The position numbers were made by a program, and so were the translations under genes. From contig QANZ01001960.1 of NCBI GenBank assembly GCA_003254925.1, positions 1-64,000 of the forward strand: a DNA stretch of 64,000 nt, in the 5' to 3' direction. Below the pieces are notes generated by a model, which saw only the letters and a list, made by a program, of their open reading frames with translations, was not told the DNA's origin and searched no databases. Positions 23,612-33,935 of this stretch are shown here, piece after piece. How positions within the stretch are numbered: the stretch's first letter is position 1; each line of letters starts with the position of its first letter. The DNA comes from Chamaecrista fasciculata (Eukaryota; Streptophyta; Magnoliopsida; Fabales; Fabaceae).

Positions 23612-25137
23612 GGGATGGAGGGTTGGTGATGGGAGTAGTATCAAAATTTGGGAGGATTGGTGGGTGCCTGGTGTTGGAAAGCTTGTTGGGGGAGGGGTGC
23701 CTGTGGGTTGTAATATTATGAGGGTGAATGAAATTGTTGTTAATAATAGATGGAAGCTTGATGCAGTGAAGCAGTGGCTGTCTTTTGATGAAATAAATGC
23801 AATCTTGAGAATTCTTTTGTCTCACAGGTTGGTTGCTGATAAGTATGTCTGGACTGGTTGCAGAAATGGTAATTACTCTGTAAAGAGTTGGTACTATGTG
23901 GCAAAGCAAGATGTTGATTCTAGAAGGGTGAATAATGCTAGTTCATCTTTTTCTTGTTCTGATGAGCTTTGGAGGTTTATTTGGAGTAATTTCTTTCCCC
24001 CAAAAGTACAGAATTTCTTGTGGAGAGCTTGTTCAGGAGCTGTTGCTACCAGAGGAAACCTGTTCAGAAGAAGATGCAGTCAGAATTGTTTGTGCCCAGT
24101 TTGTGAGACTGAGGAAGAGACAGTGGAGCATTTGTTGTTGTGCTGTGATTGGGCTCAGAAGGTGTGGTTTGGTAGTAATGCAGGATTGAGGTTTAAAAAA
24201 GAAAATATTTCTTGTTTGGGGAGGTGGTTTGATGATGTTTTTGTAAATAAGGAGGGTGTTGATGATGTAGCAAAATATTTTGTGGGATTTACATGTTGGC
24301 ATGTCTGGAAGGCTCGTTGCAGTTTTGTTTTTGAAGGGGCTGCTATTAGTCCAGAAGATGTATGTATGAGAATAAATTTCAGTGTAGGTGAGTTTTTGAA
24401 TGCTAGAAGTGTTGAGATGGTGAATAATGGAGCTAGAATTTTGGTGGGTTGTTCTGATTATTGGAATGCTCCTCAGGAGGGTTGGGTTTGTGTGAATTCT
24501 AATGGTGCTTTTGAGAAGACTTCTGGGAAGGGAGGTTTGGGTGTAGTGATAAGAGATAGTAGGGGTTGTGTTATTGATGGTTGTTGTTGCAGCTGTGTAG
24601 TGTCTTCTGCTTTCATGGCAGAAGCTGTGGCACTAAGGAAGGCTGTTTACATGGTGATTTCGTTGGGTTTAACTAATGTGATTTTTCAGGTGAATTGCTT
24701 GGAGTTGGTAAATGCAGTGAAGGATAATAATTCTTTTGCATATTGGGACTGTGCTGTGATAATTGATGATATAATTGTCAGTTTGGGGCTTATTGAGAAT
24801 GCTTCTATATCTTCTGTACAAAGAAAAGGTAATATGGCTGCTGATTAGTTAGCCAAAAGTGGTTTGAAGGAGATGGGCCTTTGGGGTTGGGTGGTATCAC
24901 CCCATCTCAGCTTGCTTGCTTATATTCTTAGAATGAATTGTAGTAGATTAGATGAGGATACTGGGATTGGATAGTCTGTTTTGGATGTAATTTTCTGGTT
25001 TCTGCTGGTGTTTTGGTTTTCTTGGGTTGTAGTTTGCAGTTTGTTTCGGTTGTTTTTGGTTTGTTTCTATATTGGTGTTTGTGTGGTTTCTGTTTGGTAG
25101 AATGAAATTCATTGATTGAGCAAAAAAAAAAAAAATG
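23612..25137 (+). mobile_element. 5'-truncated L1-type LINE with target duplication
   Basis: Only the C-terminal part of ORF2 remains. It has the region after the reverse transcriptase (GDGSSIKIWEDWW), a zf-RVT Cys/His segment (FLWRACSGAVATRG, CPVCETEEETVEHLLLCC) and an RNase H domain (GGLGVVIRDSRG, FMAEAVALRKAV). The frame runs from the insertion point and is closed by TAG at 24846-24848, in the conserved motif after AAD where Trp or another residue is usual; coding similarity continues for about 40 codons beyond. A poly-A of 13 ends the element (about 25123-25135). GCAGCTTCAGTT occurs just before it (23600-23611) and just after it (25138-25149), a clean target duplication. The reverse transcriptase and endonuclease are missing, so it is dead on arrival. 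Confidence 0.92.
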
Positions 25138-25149
25138 GCAGCTTCAGTT

Positions 25150-25837
25150 TTAAGCTTCAGTTTTAAGCATTCAGATTCCCATTTTCATGTTTTTACTATA
25201 CTTTTCTTCGATCATTGTAGTTCAACTTAAAATCTGCACTTCATTCACGTCTCTGACTTCATTTTCCATTCTAATTGCTTGACCTTGACTTGGTATACTT
25301 TTAATGCATTTGATTTCTTATGAAGGTTGAATTGACCTTCAAATTTATAACCTCACTTAATTCTGATATGCTTTTGTTATAACACCATTAATATAAATTG
25401 CGACATCATAGTAACAAAAAAGAATAGCTACACCATCATCATATACTGACAACAATGATTACAATAAAAATGTGAAATACAAATGAGCAATACTCTACAA
25501 AGGAATGATAGACACTAACTATGAACAGAGACAATGACTTTAGACCAATCTTACTGCACAGAGATCATGAAAAGGAATGAAAAAACTGTTGGAGGAAGGC
25601 AGAGAAAGCTGTACATGCAAATATATTGCATTAGTATCAACCATCTAAATAATTCATGGTGGATTTAGATTCTTCCAAATTTTCAAGAAATCCATAGATG
25701 TGATTTTAGAGAGAAATGGACACAATGCTTGAAGGAACCACAAGTATGGTGTCCATATCTCACTAAGTTGACACTATAAGTTTCTTAAGAAAGTGAAAGA
25801 ATCCATCTATGGAGATTGCAATTATGAGTCAAGCTTG
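25150..25837. other. Intergenic region and probable 3' UTR of the Nudix gene
   Basis: No separate gene is seen. The part near 25.6-25.8 kb likely belongs to the Nudix transcript. A partial repeat of the LINE target site (GCTTCAGTTTTAAG twice) occurs at about 25141-25168. Confidence 0.4.
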
Positions 25838-27004
25838 CTAGTGTTTGGAAGTTAACAAATGGCCAGCATCCTGATTGTTGAAATACAGGTAGCTTTTTTT
25901 GCCAGAGGATGAAGTCGTCGGCAGGGGGAGAAAACCGGCGTAATTCCCATCCAACTTTTCTAAGCATATTTTTGTAACAAAGTTGAAGAGCTCGTTTTCT
26001 CGTACAAAGGGTTGTGCTGCGTAATCCTCAAGTGGCATCCACTGAAAAGAAAAGAAAAATACAAACATTAGGATGATCCATGCCTGTTAATTTTGTCTTT
26101 TCATAGTTATTATGGTTAGGGGATCTCAGAACTTTGTCCAAACCACATTGGAACAGTGTGTTTCAGATTGAAGAGAAACTGGGTTAGTTGGTTATGGTTC
26201 TTTACATTTTTGCAATACGATTCATCAACCTTAAGATGACACAATTTTTAAAATTTTCCTCTATATGAATTCTCTCTCTCTCATGATTGGCCGTGCAAAG
26301 AGATTTTGCTATATGCCTAACTTTTTTACGGTTAACTTAATAACAAAGATATAAAGAACTTTGAGATTTCAGTCCCAAAGTGCTTCCCAAAGGAATCAAA
26401 ACCAAATTGTTATAGAGAGAAGAGACACTATCCTTTCTTACAACTAAGCTAACCCACCTCTGAATAATCTAGAAGAGTTAATGCTTCGGTTTTTTTATGA
26501 TGTGCAGGTAACTTATATGTGAATGATGAACAAATTTATGATGTGCAGGTAATTTATATGTGAATGATGAACAAATTTATGATGCCAATCCACTGGATCA
26601 CTAGCAATGAGTCAGATGAATGAATAATATATGTCATTACTCTCAGTCATTATCTTTGAAACTATTCTCATGAGTCAAAGCAATTTGAAAGGAGTTTAAA
26701 ATGTTCCGAATGGATTAATTAACTCCAAAGAATACCTGAGCTGCCTCAATTTCAGAGGCCTGTGTCTGAATGTCAAAGGAATGTGGTTGCAACATGCAAA
26801 CAAAGAATAAATCTGATTTCTGGAAGAAAGACTTGTGGCTTTGCCTGATGCAAGAAAGACAGAAAAGCAAAACATTTAAATTTGTGAAAATAGCAATCAG
26901 ATGGAGCAAGATTAGATATAAATCACAGAGTAAATTAGTCAATTGAATAAGTTTCTACTCTTACCTGAATGCTAAAACTTCAACAAATTCTGTCTCTATC
27001 TGAA

Positions 27005-27051
<47 letters not shown>

Positions 27052-29009
27052 TAATAATAATAATAATAAGCAGAAGTCTTAGGCTTCATATGGGTCCAAA
27101 GAAACAGGAAGAAGAAAAATAATAGATAGGTTATATGCTTACTCCTGTCTCTTCTTTAACTTCTCTGATTGCAGCAGTACAAATGTCCTCACCCTGTAGA
27201 TGAAATCCAAATGTATGTAAGAAAATATCACAAAGAATTGAATAATTAAAAAAAACAATCATTTAAGATACCTACTTCATTAATAGCTCCAGTAGGCAAC
27301 TTCCATAGACCTGTTCCCTTGAATCTACCATTGCACTCCTGAACCACGAGCAACTATAAAATAAAGAAAAACAATCTCGTTAGTATAATAATATTTCAAG
27401 AAAAACCATATAGAATTATTAATGAAAAGGATTTCATAATTACTGAAGGGCCAAATAATAAGTGATCACAGATTTTCCAGTACTAATGAAAACAATTGTA
27501 AATAGCTTATTACTGAAATGATCTAGAATAACAGAATTCTAAATACTCTACGCTACAAAGTAGTGTCCTTCAGGAACATCCGATAAAATCGGAACAAAGC
27601 AAATTTAGTAGATATAGTGTTTGTCCTTGGTTGCCAATAGATACACACTAATCCAAAAACTGAAGCTTTTGTGAACCTAGGAATGTAACTGATAAGGTTC
27701 TAACACATCCTACAAATATAAGCTGTGACCTGAACTTTGGATGTCCTAAATATCACACGAATCCATAGCAGACAACTTCCAAGTTTTTTTCTTTTAAATC
27801 TCCCTTCACTTTTCTAGACAGCAAATTGCAGCCACATCCAGGAAGAGCCTTTTCCTTGGCACTTTGACCAAGAGTGATAGAAATGGCAATAGTATTGAAC
27901 CAGGGGAAATTAGAAACACAAAAGGACTACCTCTCTATTGGAATTCATGACAAAAGCACCAACTCCCACGCGATGCGAAGCATTTGCAGGAATGGTATCA
28001 ACAGCGTCGGAAATCCAATGTACAAGCATTAGGTAATCTGGTTCAGCATGGTGGTACCTAAACCCCGCCTACAACAAGATCAGAATAAAATTTTGGTCAA
28101 GAATTTGCAAGTCAGCATCTTTAGATTAGTTGAAGTTATGATGCAGATAAAGCATTTACCTTCACTGCTGCCTCAATAAGATTTGCATGTCCTATCGGCA
28201 ACTTGATCCATAACCCCTTCTTTCCCTGCAAAAATACTTTTTAGAATATTTCTCTAAACCTGACTAGTAATTGTACATATTCAACCAGAAAGAGGTATTA
28301 TTGGTACAAATTTGATCATTTATTTACCTGTTGTCTCCAATTTGATATTGACGCTTTTAACACAGAAGCAAATACCAACGAATCCATACGCTTATCAATG
28401 TTTACAATAACTCCACCATGACTATCCTCAATTGCATTAAGCAAACTAAAGCCTCTAAATCCCATTTCCTCCTTGGCCACTGTAGCTGCGGAAGCTGACA
28501 TGTATGTTCTGGTGAACACATAGCTACTTTTGTCACCTAAATGAAGAACAAAGAAAAAAAGGGGTTAATTTTAAAAAATACTGATAAACAAATCCAGCAC
28601 TTCACCCACACAAACCAAATAGTAATACTCTAACTTCTAAAGCATAAACAACTTGCAATGTTGGCACTTAATCTTATTCCTTTCCTTTTCCTCTCAGAGA
28701 AGGAAGAAGAATTCATCAAATCAAATGAGAGAAACACCAAAGGGTTAGCTCAATTATAATTACTATTATTATTTACATAACACTCCGGGAACAAAAGTAA
28801 AATCAAATGGGCATATAGCTACACAAGGAAGGCTAAAATAAATATATAAAGAACACACCTTCATGGGAGAAAAGGCAAGAGGGGGAAACAGAACCAAGAA
28901 AATTCCTCTTCCTTGAAAGTAAAGAAGAGACTGCAGAAGATGTGAGAAACGATTTAGAATAATCTGCCAAAAGGCAAGAATAGAGGTTGCAAACTCTAGC
29001 CCCGAGCAT
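25838..29009 (-). CDS. Nudix hydrolase, plant NUDT2/7/10-like, with N-terminal transit peptide
   Basis: Nine exons on the minus strand: 29009-28859, 28536-28328, 28225-28160, 28068-27931, 27353-27276, 27193-27143, 26999-26965, 26844-26736 and 26041-25838. All junctions are GT...AG and in frame, giving 346 residues. The Nudix box runs GAINEGEDICTAAI then REVKEETGI, fitting G-x5-E-x7-REUxEExGU, so the metal-binding glutamates are present. The upstream plant-specific domain has GKKGLWIKLPIGHANLIEAA and FRYHHAEPDYLMLVHWI, and the tail has QWMPLEDYAAQPFV. Relatives hydrolyse ADP-ribose, NADH or similar nucleotide diphosphates. The first about 65 residues are Ser/Arg-rich and nearly free of acidic residues (SLLSRKRNFLGSVSPSC), suggesting plastid or mitochondrial import, which cytosolic NUDT2/7/10 lack; NUDT8 also has an extension. 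Substrate is not deducible. Confidence 0.92.
26496..26577. repeat. 41-bp tandem duplication in Nudix intron 8
   Basis: The 41-base unit beginning TATGATGTGCAGGTAA is present twice in tandem with one base difference, followed by a partial third start. It is a recent local duplication within the intron. Confidence 0.9.
27005..27069. repeat. (AAT)n microsatellite abutting a splice acceptor
   Basis: About 21 AAT units with one interruption lie in the 143-base intron 6 of the Nudix gene. On the transcribed strand the (ATT)n array ends only a few bases before the exon 7 acceptor TTTTCAG, so the repeat itself serves as the polypyrimidine and branch-point region. Confidence 0.9.
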
Positions 29010-29529
29010 TAAAATCAATCAAAGGTGAGAGACACAAAGCCAAAATGATAATAATAATGATGTATTTCCTTGAGATTCAAAGATGTCATAATACCTTGAG
29101 AGACTATTGACGATGATTACTTATAGGTCTGGTTAGGTTGGAGCGACATGGAAATTTCCATACAATCGGAGAGGACTGAAATTGAAACGGGGACTTTGAA
29201 TAGAATAGATCATTGAATTTCTTTGCTTCACTCTGATACAAAATTTGAACCATGAAACCAACGAGAAAATACAGAAGGAAAAAAAAAAGTAAGAGGAGAA
29301 GGAATGCATAACGGTTTCAAATATTCAATTGTGAAAATCAGTCAAGGAAAAAGCACCGGAGATTCTAGTGACTTTTCTCTACAGTTTCATAGGATCAATC
29401 TATACCCCCACCGAAATGCGACCCGCGGGTAATGTATAATTGTATATGGGTCGGGTTACATAATTTCATTATTTATTCACGTAACCGTATCAATACAATA
29501 TGTTTATGCTTACGAATTAGAATAGGGTT
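29010..29529. other. Upstream flank of the Nudix gene
   Basis: Probable promoter and 5' UTR of the minus-strand Nudix gene. I see no clear TATA box or other recognisable element. Confidence 0.4.
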
Positions 29530-29688
29530 TATGTATTTAAAATAAATGAGGGACCAAATCGCTGACTTAATAAAAAAAGAGGGACCAAATAATAAGTTTT
29601 CTCTTATTTTAATTACATGTAATATTTTTACTTTAGTATAAGTGGAAGGACGACCCGAAGGCTTTTCCCACATATAATATAGTATAGA
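29530..29688 (-). mobile_element. Helitron-like 5' fragment
   Basis: On the minus strand it starts A|TCTATACTATATTATATG, the same 5' end as the copy ending at 31153, and carries the same following blocks (GTCGTCC, GGTCCCTC repeats). The homology stops before the 3' hairpin, so the 3' end is lost. Confidence 0.6.
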
Positions 29689-30015
29689 TATAGATATAAA
29701 TTCTCCTTAGTTGTGTGTGTGTTTTATTAGTAAAGTTTTAGGTGAGTTGAGTTTGGGGGCTCACTAAGGTCAGGGCATGCCTCCTGGCTCTATGAGCGCT
29801 TACAGAGGTATTTATAGATCGCTTACTAGAAAAGTCTTCACATTAACAGCGAGATTCAAACTGAGTCAACCTTTATTAGCAATTGTGTGTGTTTGATTCT
29901 TAAGCTGATCACTTTTATTTTAGAATCTGGCTCTCCAAAATTCGCCTGGACCATGAAAATCAAGCAATTTGACCCAGTTTATTTTGGTCTAACTCAATTC
30001 AACAGCTAAAACCTA

Positions 30016-30278
30016 GGAAGCATGGACACTGACACGGACACGGGACACGACACGGACACGGACACAGCGACACGCTAAACTCTCAAAATTATGCGACACG
30101 ACACGCCATATATTTATATATATAAATAATTAAATATTCATAATTTTTTATGAAAAATTTAAAAATTACAAGTTTTATTCATAATATATGTCATATGTAT
30201 TATTATTTTCTCTTATATGTCATGTTAAAGTCACAAAAAATTAATTTATATTTTAAAATTTATGAATATGTGTCGTGT
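30016..30278. repeat. GGACACG-rich repeat, truncated by gap
   Basis: It begins with repeated GGACACG/GACACGG units, passes through an AT-rich core and reaches GTGTCGTGT at the N run. The pattern matches a MITE-like family with GACACG-rich ends, but the right end is hidden in the gap. Confidence 0.5.
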
Positions 30279-30809
30279 NNNNNNNNNNNNNNNNNNNNNN
30301 NNNNNNNNNNNNNNNNNNNNNNNNNNNNNNNNNNNNNNNNNNNNNNNNNNNNNNNNNNNNNNNNNNNNNNNNNNNNNNNNNNNNNNNNNNNNNNNNNNNN
30401 NNNNNNNNNNNNNNNNNNNNNNNNNNNNNNNNNNNNNNNNNNNNNNNNNNNNNNNNNNNNNNNNNNNNNNNNNNNNNNNNNNNNNNNNNNNNNNNNNNNN
30501 NNNNNNNNNNNNNNNNNNNNNNNNNNNNNNNNNNNNNNNNNNNNNNNNNNNNNNNNNNNNNNNNNNNNNNNNNNNNNNNNNNNNNNNNNNNNNNNNNNNN
30601 NNNNNNNNNNNNNNNNNNNNNNNNNNNNNNNNNNNNNNNNNNNNNNNNNNNNNNNNNNNNNNNNNNNNNNNNNNNNNNNNNNNNNNNNNNNNNNNNNNNN
30701 NNNNNNNNNNNNNNNNNNNNNNNNNNNNNNNNNNNNNNNNNNNNNNNNNNNNNNNNNNNNNNNNNNNNNNNNNNNNNNNNNNNNNNNNNNNNNNNNNNNN
30801 NNNNNNNNN
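30279..30809. other. Assembly gap (531 N)
   Basis: All N. It separates the GACACG-rich repeat from the palindromic Helitron; open frames reported across it are meaningless. Confidence 0.99.
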
Positions 30810-31153
30810 TATATGGCTCCACCCTTTTCTGGTTGTCCACATTTTAAAACTATAGTACAAAATCAATAATAAGATGAAAATTATTATTTGATCCATTCTT
30901 TTTTACTGAGTTAACGATTTAGTCCCTCATTTTTTTTTTTGGTGAATTCTCATTTATTTTACATATATATTTGCGTGCCCATTAGGGCACGCAAATATGT
31001 TTGTAAAATAAATTATGGACTAAATTGTTGACTTAGTAAAAAAAGAGGGACCAAATAATAAATTTATCTTTATTTTAATTACATGTAATATTTTTATATA
31101 GTATAAGTGGGAGGACGACCAGAAGGCTCCTCTCACATATAATATAGTATAGA
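30810..31153. mobile_element. Palindromic Helitron dimer sharing one 3' hairpin
   Basis: The left half (from the gap edge, TATGGCTCCACCC) runs on the plus strand to the hairpin GCGTGCCCATTAGGGCACGC at 30973-30992. The right half is a related element in reverse orientation, ending with the minus-strand 5' terminus A|TCTATACTATATTATATG at 31153. Each half is about 170 bp. The usual 3' tail after the hairpin (about 11 bases ending CTAG, present at 41435) is absent; the halves join through the hairpin itself. It is non-coding. Confidence 0.72.
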
Positions 31154-32192
31154 TATATACTTGCACCAAAACTCTAAAGAATGTAGTGCTCTTCATACAC
31201 ACACATACGTACTCTCTTCTTCAAGAACTCATCTGACTTAAGTTTTAAATTTTTAAATCAGATTTATAAGGATTGATCCTTATATATCTTTCTTGTAAGA
31301 TGGCCTTCAAGTTCCAACCATCCTTCCAATCACTCAAAGAAACTAAAGATAAGTCTTTCTGTACTTGCCTTTATGTTTTCAAATGCAATCCGTTTATAAA
31401 TAAGTGTTCATTTCTCGTCCAACTAGATTAAAACATAATTGTTACAAGTTAAATCGAACTGTTTCATAATATTAGTTATATCAGATAAAAGAGCTACAAC
31501 TACAAGTTGGAAAATAGGTGGAATAGTATAAGAAAATGAGCTAAACTTTCTAAGTAACAACATATATAATTTGGAACCATGACAAATGGCATGATTTCTT
31601 CAATCATATAATAATAAATATTAAAATTATTGTTATGTTTTGTTATATTTACTTTATTTTACATAAAGTTCATTATTTAATTTCTTTATGTTTTTCCAAA
31701 AAAAAAATCCATCTCATCGAGCAAGACAAAGAAGTATTTGAATAATTCAAAGGGTAAATGAATTCTCATTCAAATTTCAAAAAAAGAGAGAAAAAAATAA
31801 ATCAAAGTCGGCACTCGTCCCTCGGGGATTTTCTTCAAAATATACGTCACTCACATAATAATAATAATAAAACTAAAAGATTTGCTTATCGAGGTACGCT
31901 GGAAGCAAAAATGAAAAAAGTAATTGAAACGAAAATCAGCAAATAGGCCCAAAAATTGTAGTAATAAGAAATTTGAAGGCAATCAAATATGTTCCAACTT
32001 CATTGGCCAAAAAAAAAAATATGTTCCAACTTCCAATGTATGAGTTGGCCATCAAAAAATAAAAAATATAAATGCATGGAATGTCTTCTGAAATTTACCT
32101 GTGAAAAAAATAAACTTTTCACACAATCAAAAGTTTGAGTTTTTGGTCACTTTTTAAAGTTAAAAAAATTTCGTCCCAAATGACTGAAGTTA
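31154..32192. other. AT-rich intergenic region
   Basis: No gene is supported. The 62-codon frame at 31758-31946 is lysine-rich by composition only. Confidence 0.5.
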
Positions 32193-33060
32193 GGGCCTGA
32201 TTGGTAGGCTCATTTTCAGTTTTCATTTTCACAAAAAATAGGAAATAAGTGAAAAAATATGTTTGGTCTTCATTTTCAAAAATAATTTTGTGAAAACATT
32301 TCTAAATTTGGTTGAAAATCTGAAAACGTCTAAAAGACGTTTTCATTAAAAACATGGTGGCATTTAAGTAAATATGATTAAAGGGAGAAATAAAATTGGC
32401 GGAGATTCGAGGACACGTCCTGACACTACTAATCGACTAATCAAAGCAAATTATTAATATATATAATATTATATATATATATATATATATCAAAATACAA
32501 ATTCAACGGTGTGGTAATAATATTATATTATATATATATATATATATAAAATGGTTATCACATAATGAAGGTTATTTTTTAGCATAGATTATATTTTGAT
32601 ACCCTGTGGTTTAGTCATATTTCATTTTGATACCCTGTAGTTTAAAAAGTGACACTTTGATACCCTGTGATATTCTCCGTTAATACTTTGATACCCTTTT
32701 GGAGTTATTTTGTAATTTTAACCATAACAAATTTTGCAAAAATTACATATTGACTCCCAGTATTTTCAAAAAATTACAAACAGGTCCCTAGATACATATT
32801 ATCTAGGGACTAAAATGAAAGGTTAATTTAAATACAAGTCCGATAATAAAATAAAAACAATCATCTTGAATTTCATTATTTTTAATTTCTCAAAATTTGC
32901 AACCCAATCACATTTTCATATTTTTCATTTTCAAAATTAAGTTTTGACTTTCGAACCAAACACATTCTCTAAATATTAAAAATTTGAAAATGAAAACTAT
33001 TTTTACAAAATGAAAATAAGAAATGAAAACAGGAAATATTTTCATAAACCAAACACCCCC
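32193..33060. mobile_element. Tourist/Harbinger-like element with nested Mutator-type debris
   Basis: The ends GGGCCTGATTGGT and ACCAAACACCCCC are inverted, as in Tourist-type MITEs, next to TTA at the left and TAA at the right (a TWA target, although not an exact duplication). Subterminal regions are inverted (TGAAAATGAAAACT-type blocks). The centre holds TA microsatellites (32450-32548) and repeated TTTGATACCCTGTGGTTT segments at 32585-32700, which are inverse relatives of the block at 42480-42615. No coding capacity. Confidence 0.6.
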
Positions 33061-33935
33061 TAATTTTTTTTTTATCAATTTTAACCTTTTATAATTGATA
33101 TTATAACATCTAAATAATAAAAAATAATTTATCTTTTCTAATTAAACTTTCAATAATAATAGTTACATTAGTTGTAACTTGTAACCCTAACACCCATTAC
33201 TACACCTACTTTTTACACTATTACAATAATAACCACCATAATCCACTCCTTTTAAAACTCGTTCAAGCCTTCAGGTTTTGACAGATTCTTAGAATTTGCC
33301 AAAAAAGTCCATTCCGTTTGAAGGAAGAAAAAATGGTAACTTGGGTTGCGGGGGACGATTTGTCACTCTGAAAACACAAATTTACCAAATAAAACTTTAC
33401 ACATGGCAATAGTATGATCTCTCAATAACAATATGAGCACAATTCCTCTTGGAGATTCTAAGATTAAAATCCTCAATCTACTACCAGGTCAATGAAGGAG
33501 AACATGCATGTCTGTTTACCTTTATGACAATCGTGGTTGTTAGTGTGACTTGAATGGTATTATTGTGTAGGTTCACTTTGTTTTTCCTCTGCATCAGAAA
33601 AAGGACTATACACAATCATAAAAAGCTGGGGAAATGAAGGAAAATGTTAACGTACTCGAATTTACTTTAAAACATGTCATTAGCTGCATAGTGTACATAA
33701 TAGCTGATAGCTCCCGTCTTTAAATGGCTCTTCTTCAAGGCTAGCATGCAGCCTAAGAATTCATAGTGGTGAAAGAAGAATCTGAACGCCATTGGCACAG
33801 AAATTAGAAACCAAAGTTCTTTTTTCAGATGTAAAGTGTCATTTCTTCTCTTTTCTTCACATCTCCAATTAATCCGTAATTCAAGCCAGTCTGTCTATAT
33901 ATAGCTCCTTCTCTGTAATGCACGAGCTATAGACT
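33061..33935. other. Downstream flank of the PPR gene
   Basis: The part near 33.7-33.9 kb probably contains the 3' UTR of the PPR gene. No other gene is visible. Confidence 0.45.

Noticed and set aside
30150-30896. Long open frames across the first N run
   Set aside because: They consist of undefined residues; the same applies to frames across 41639-42476 and 57330-57594.
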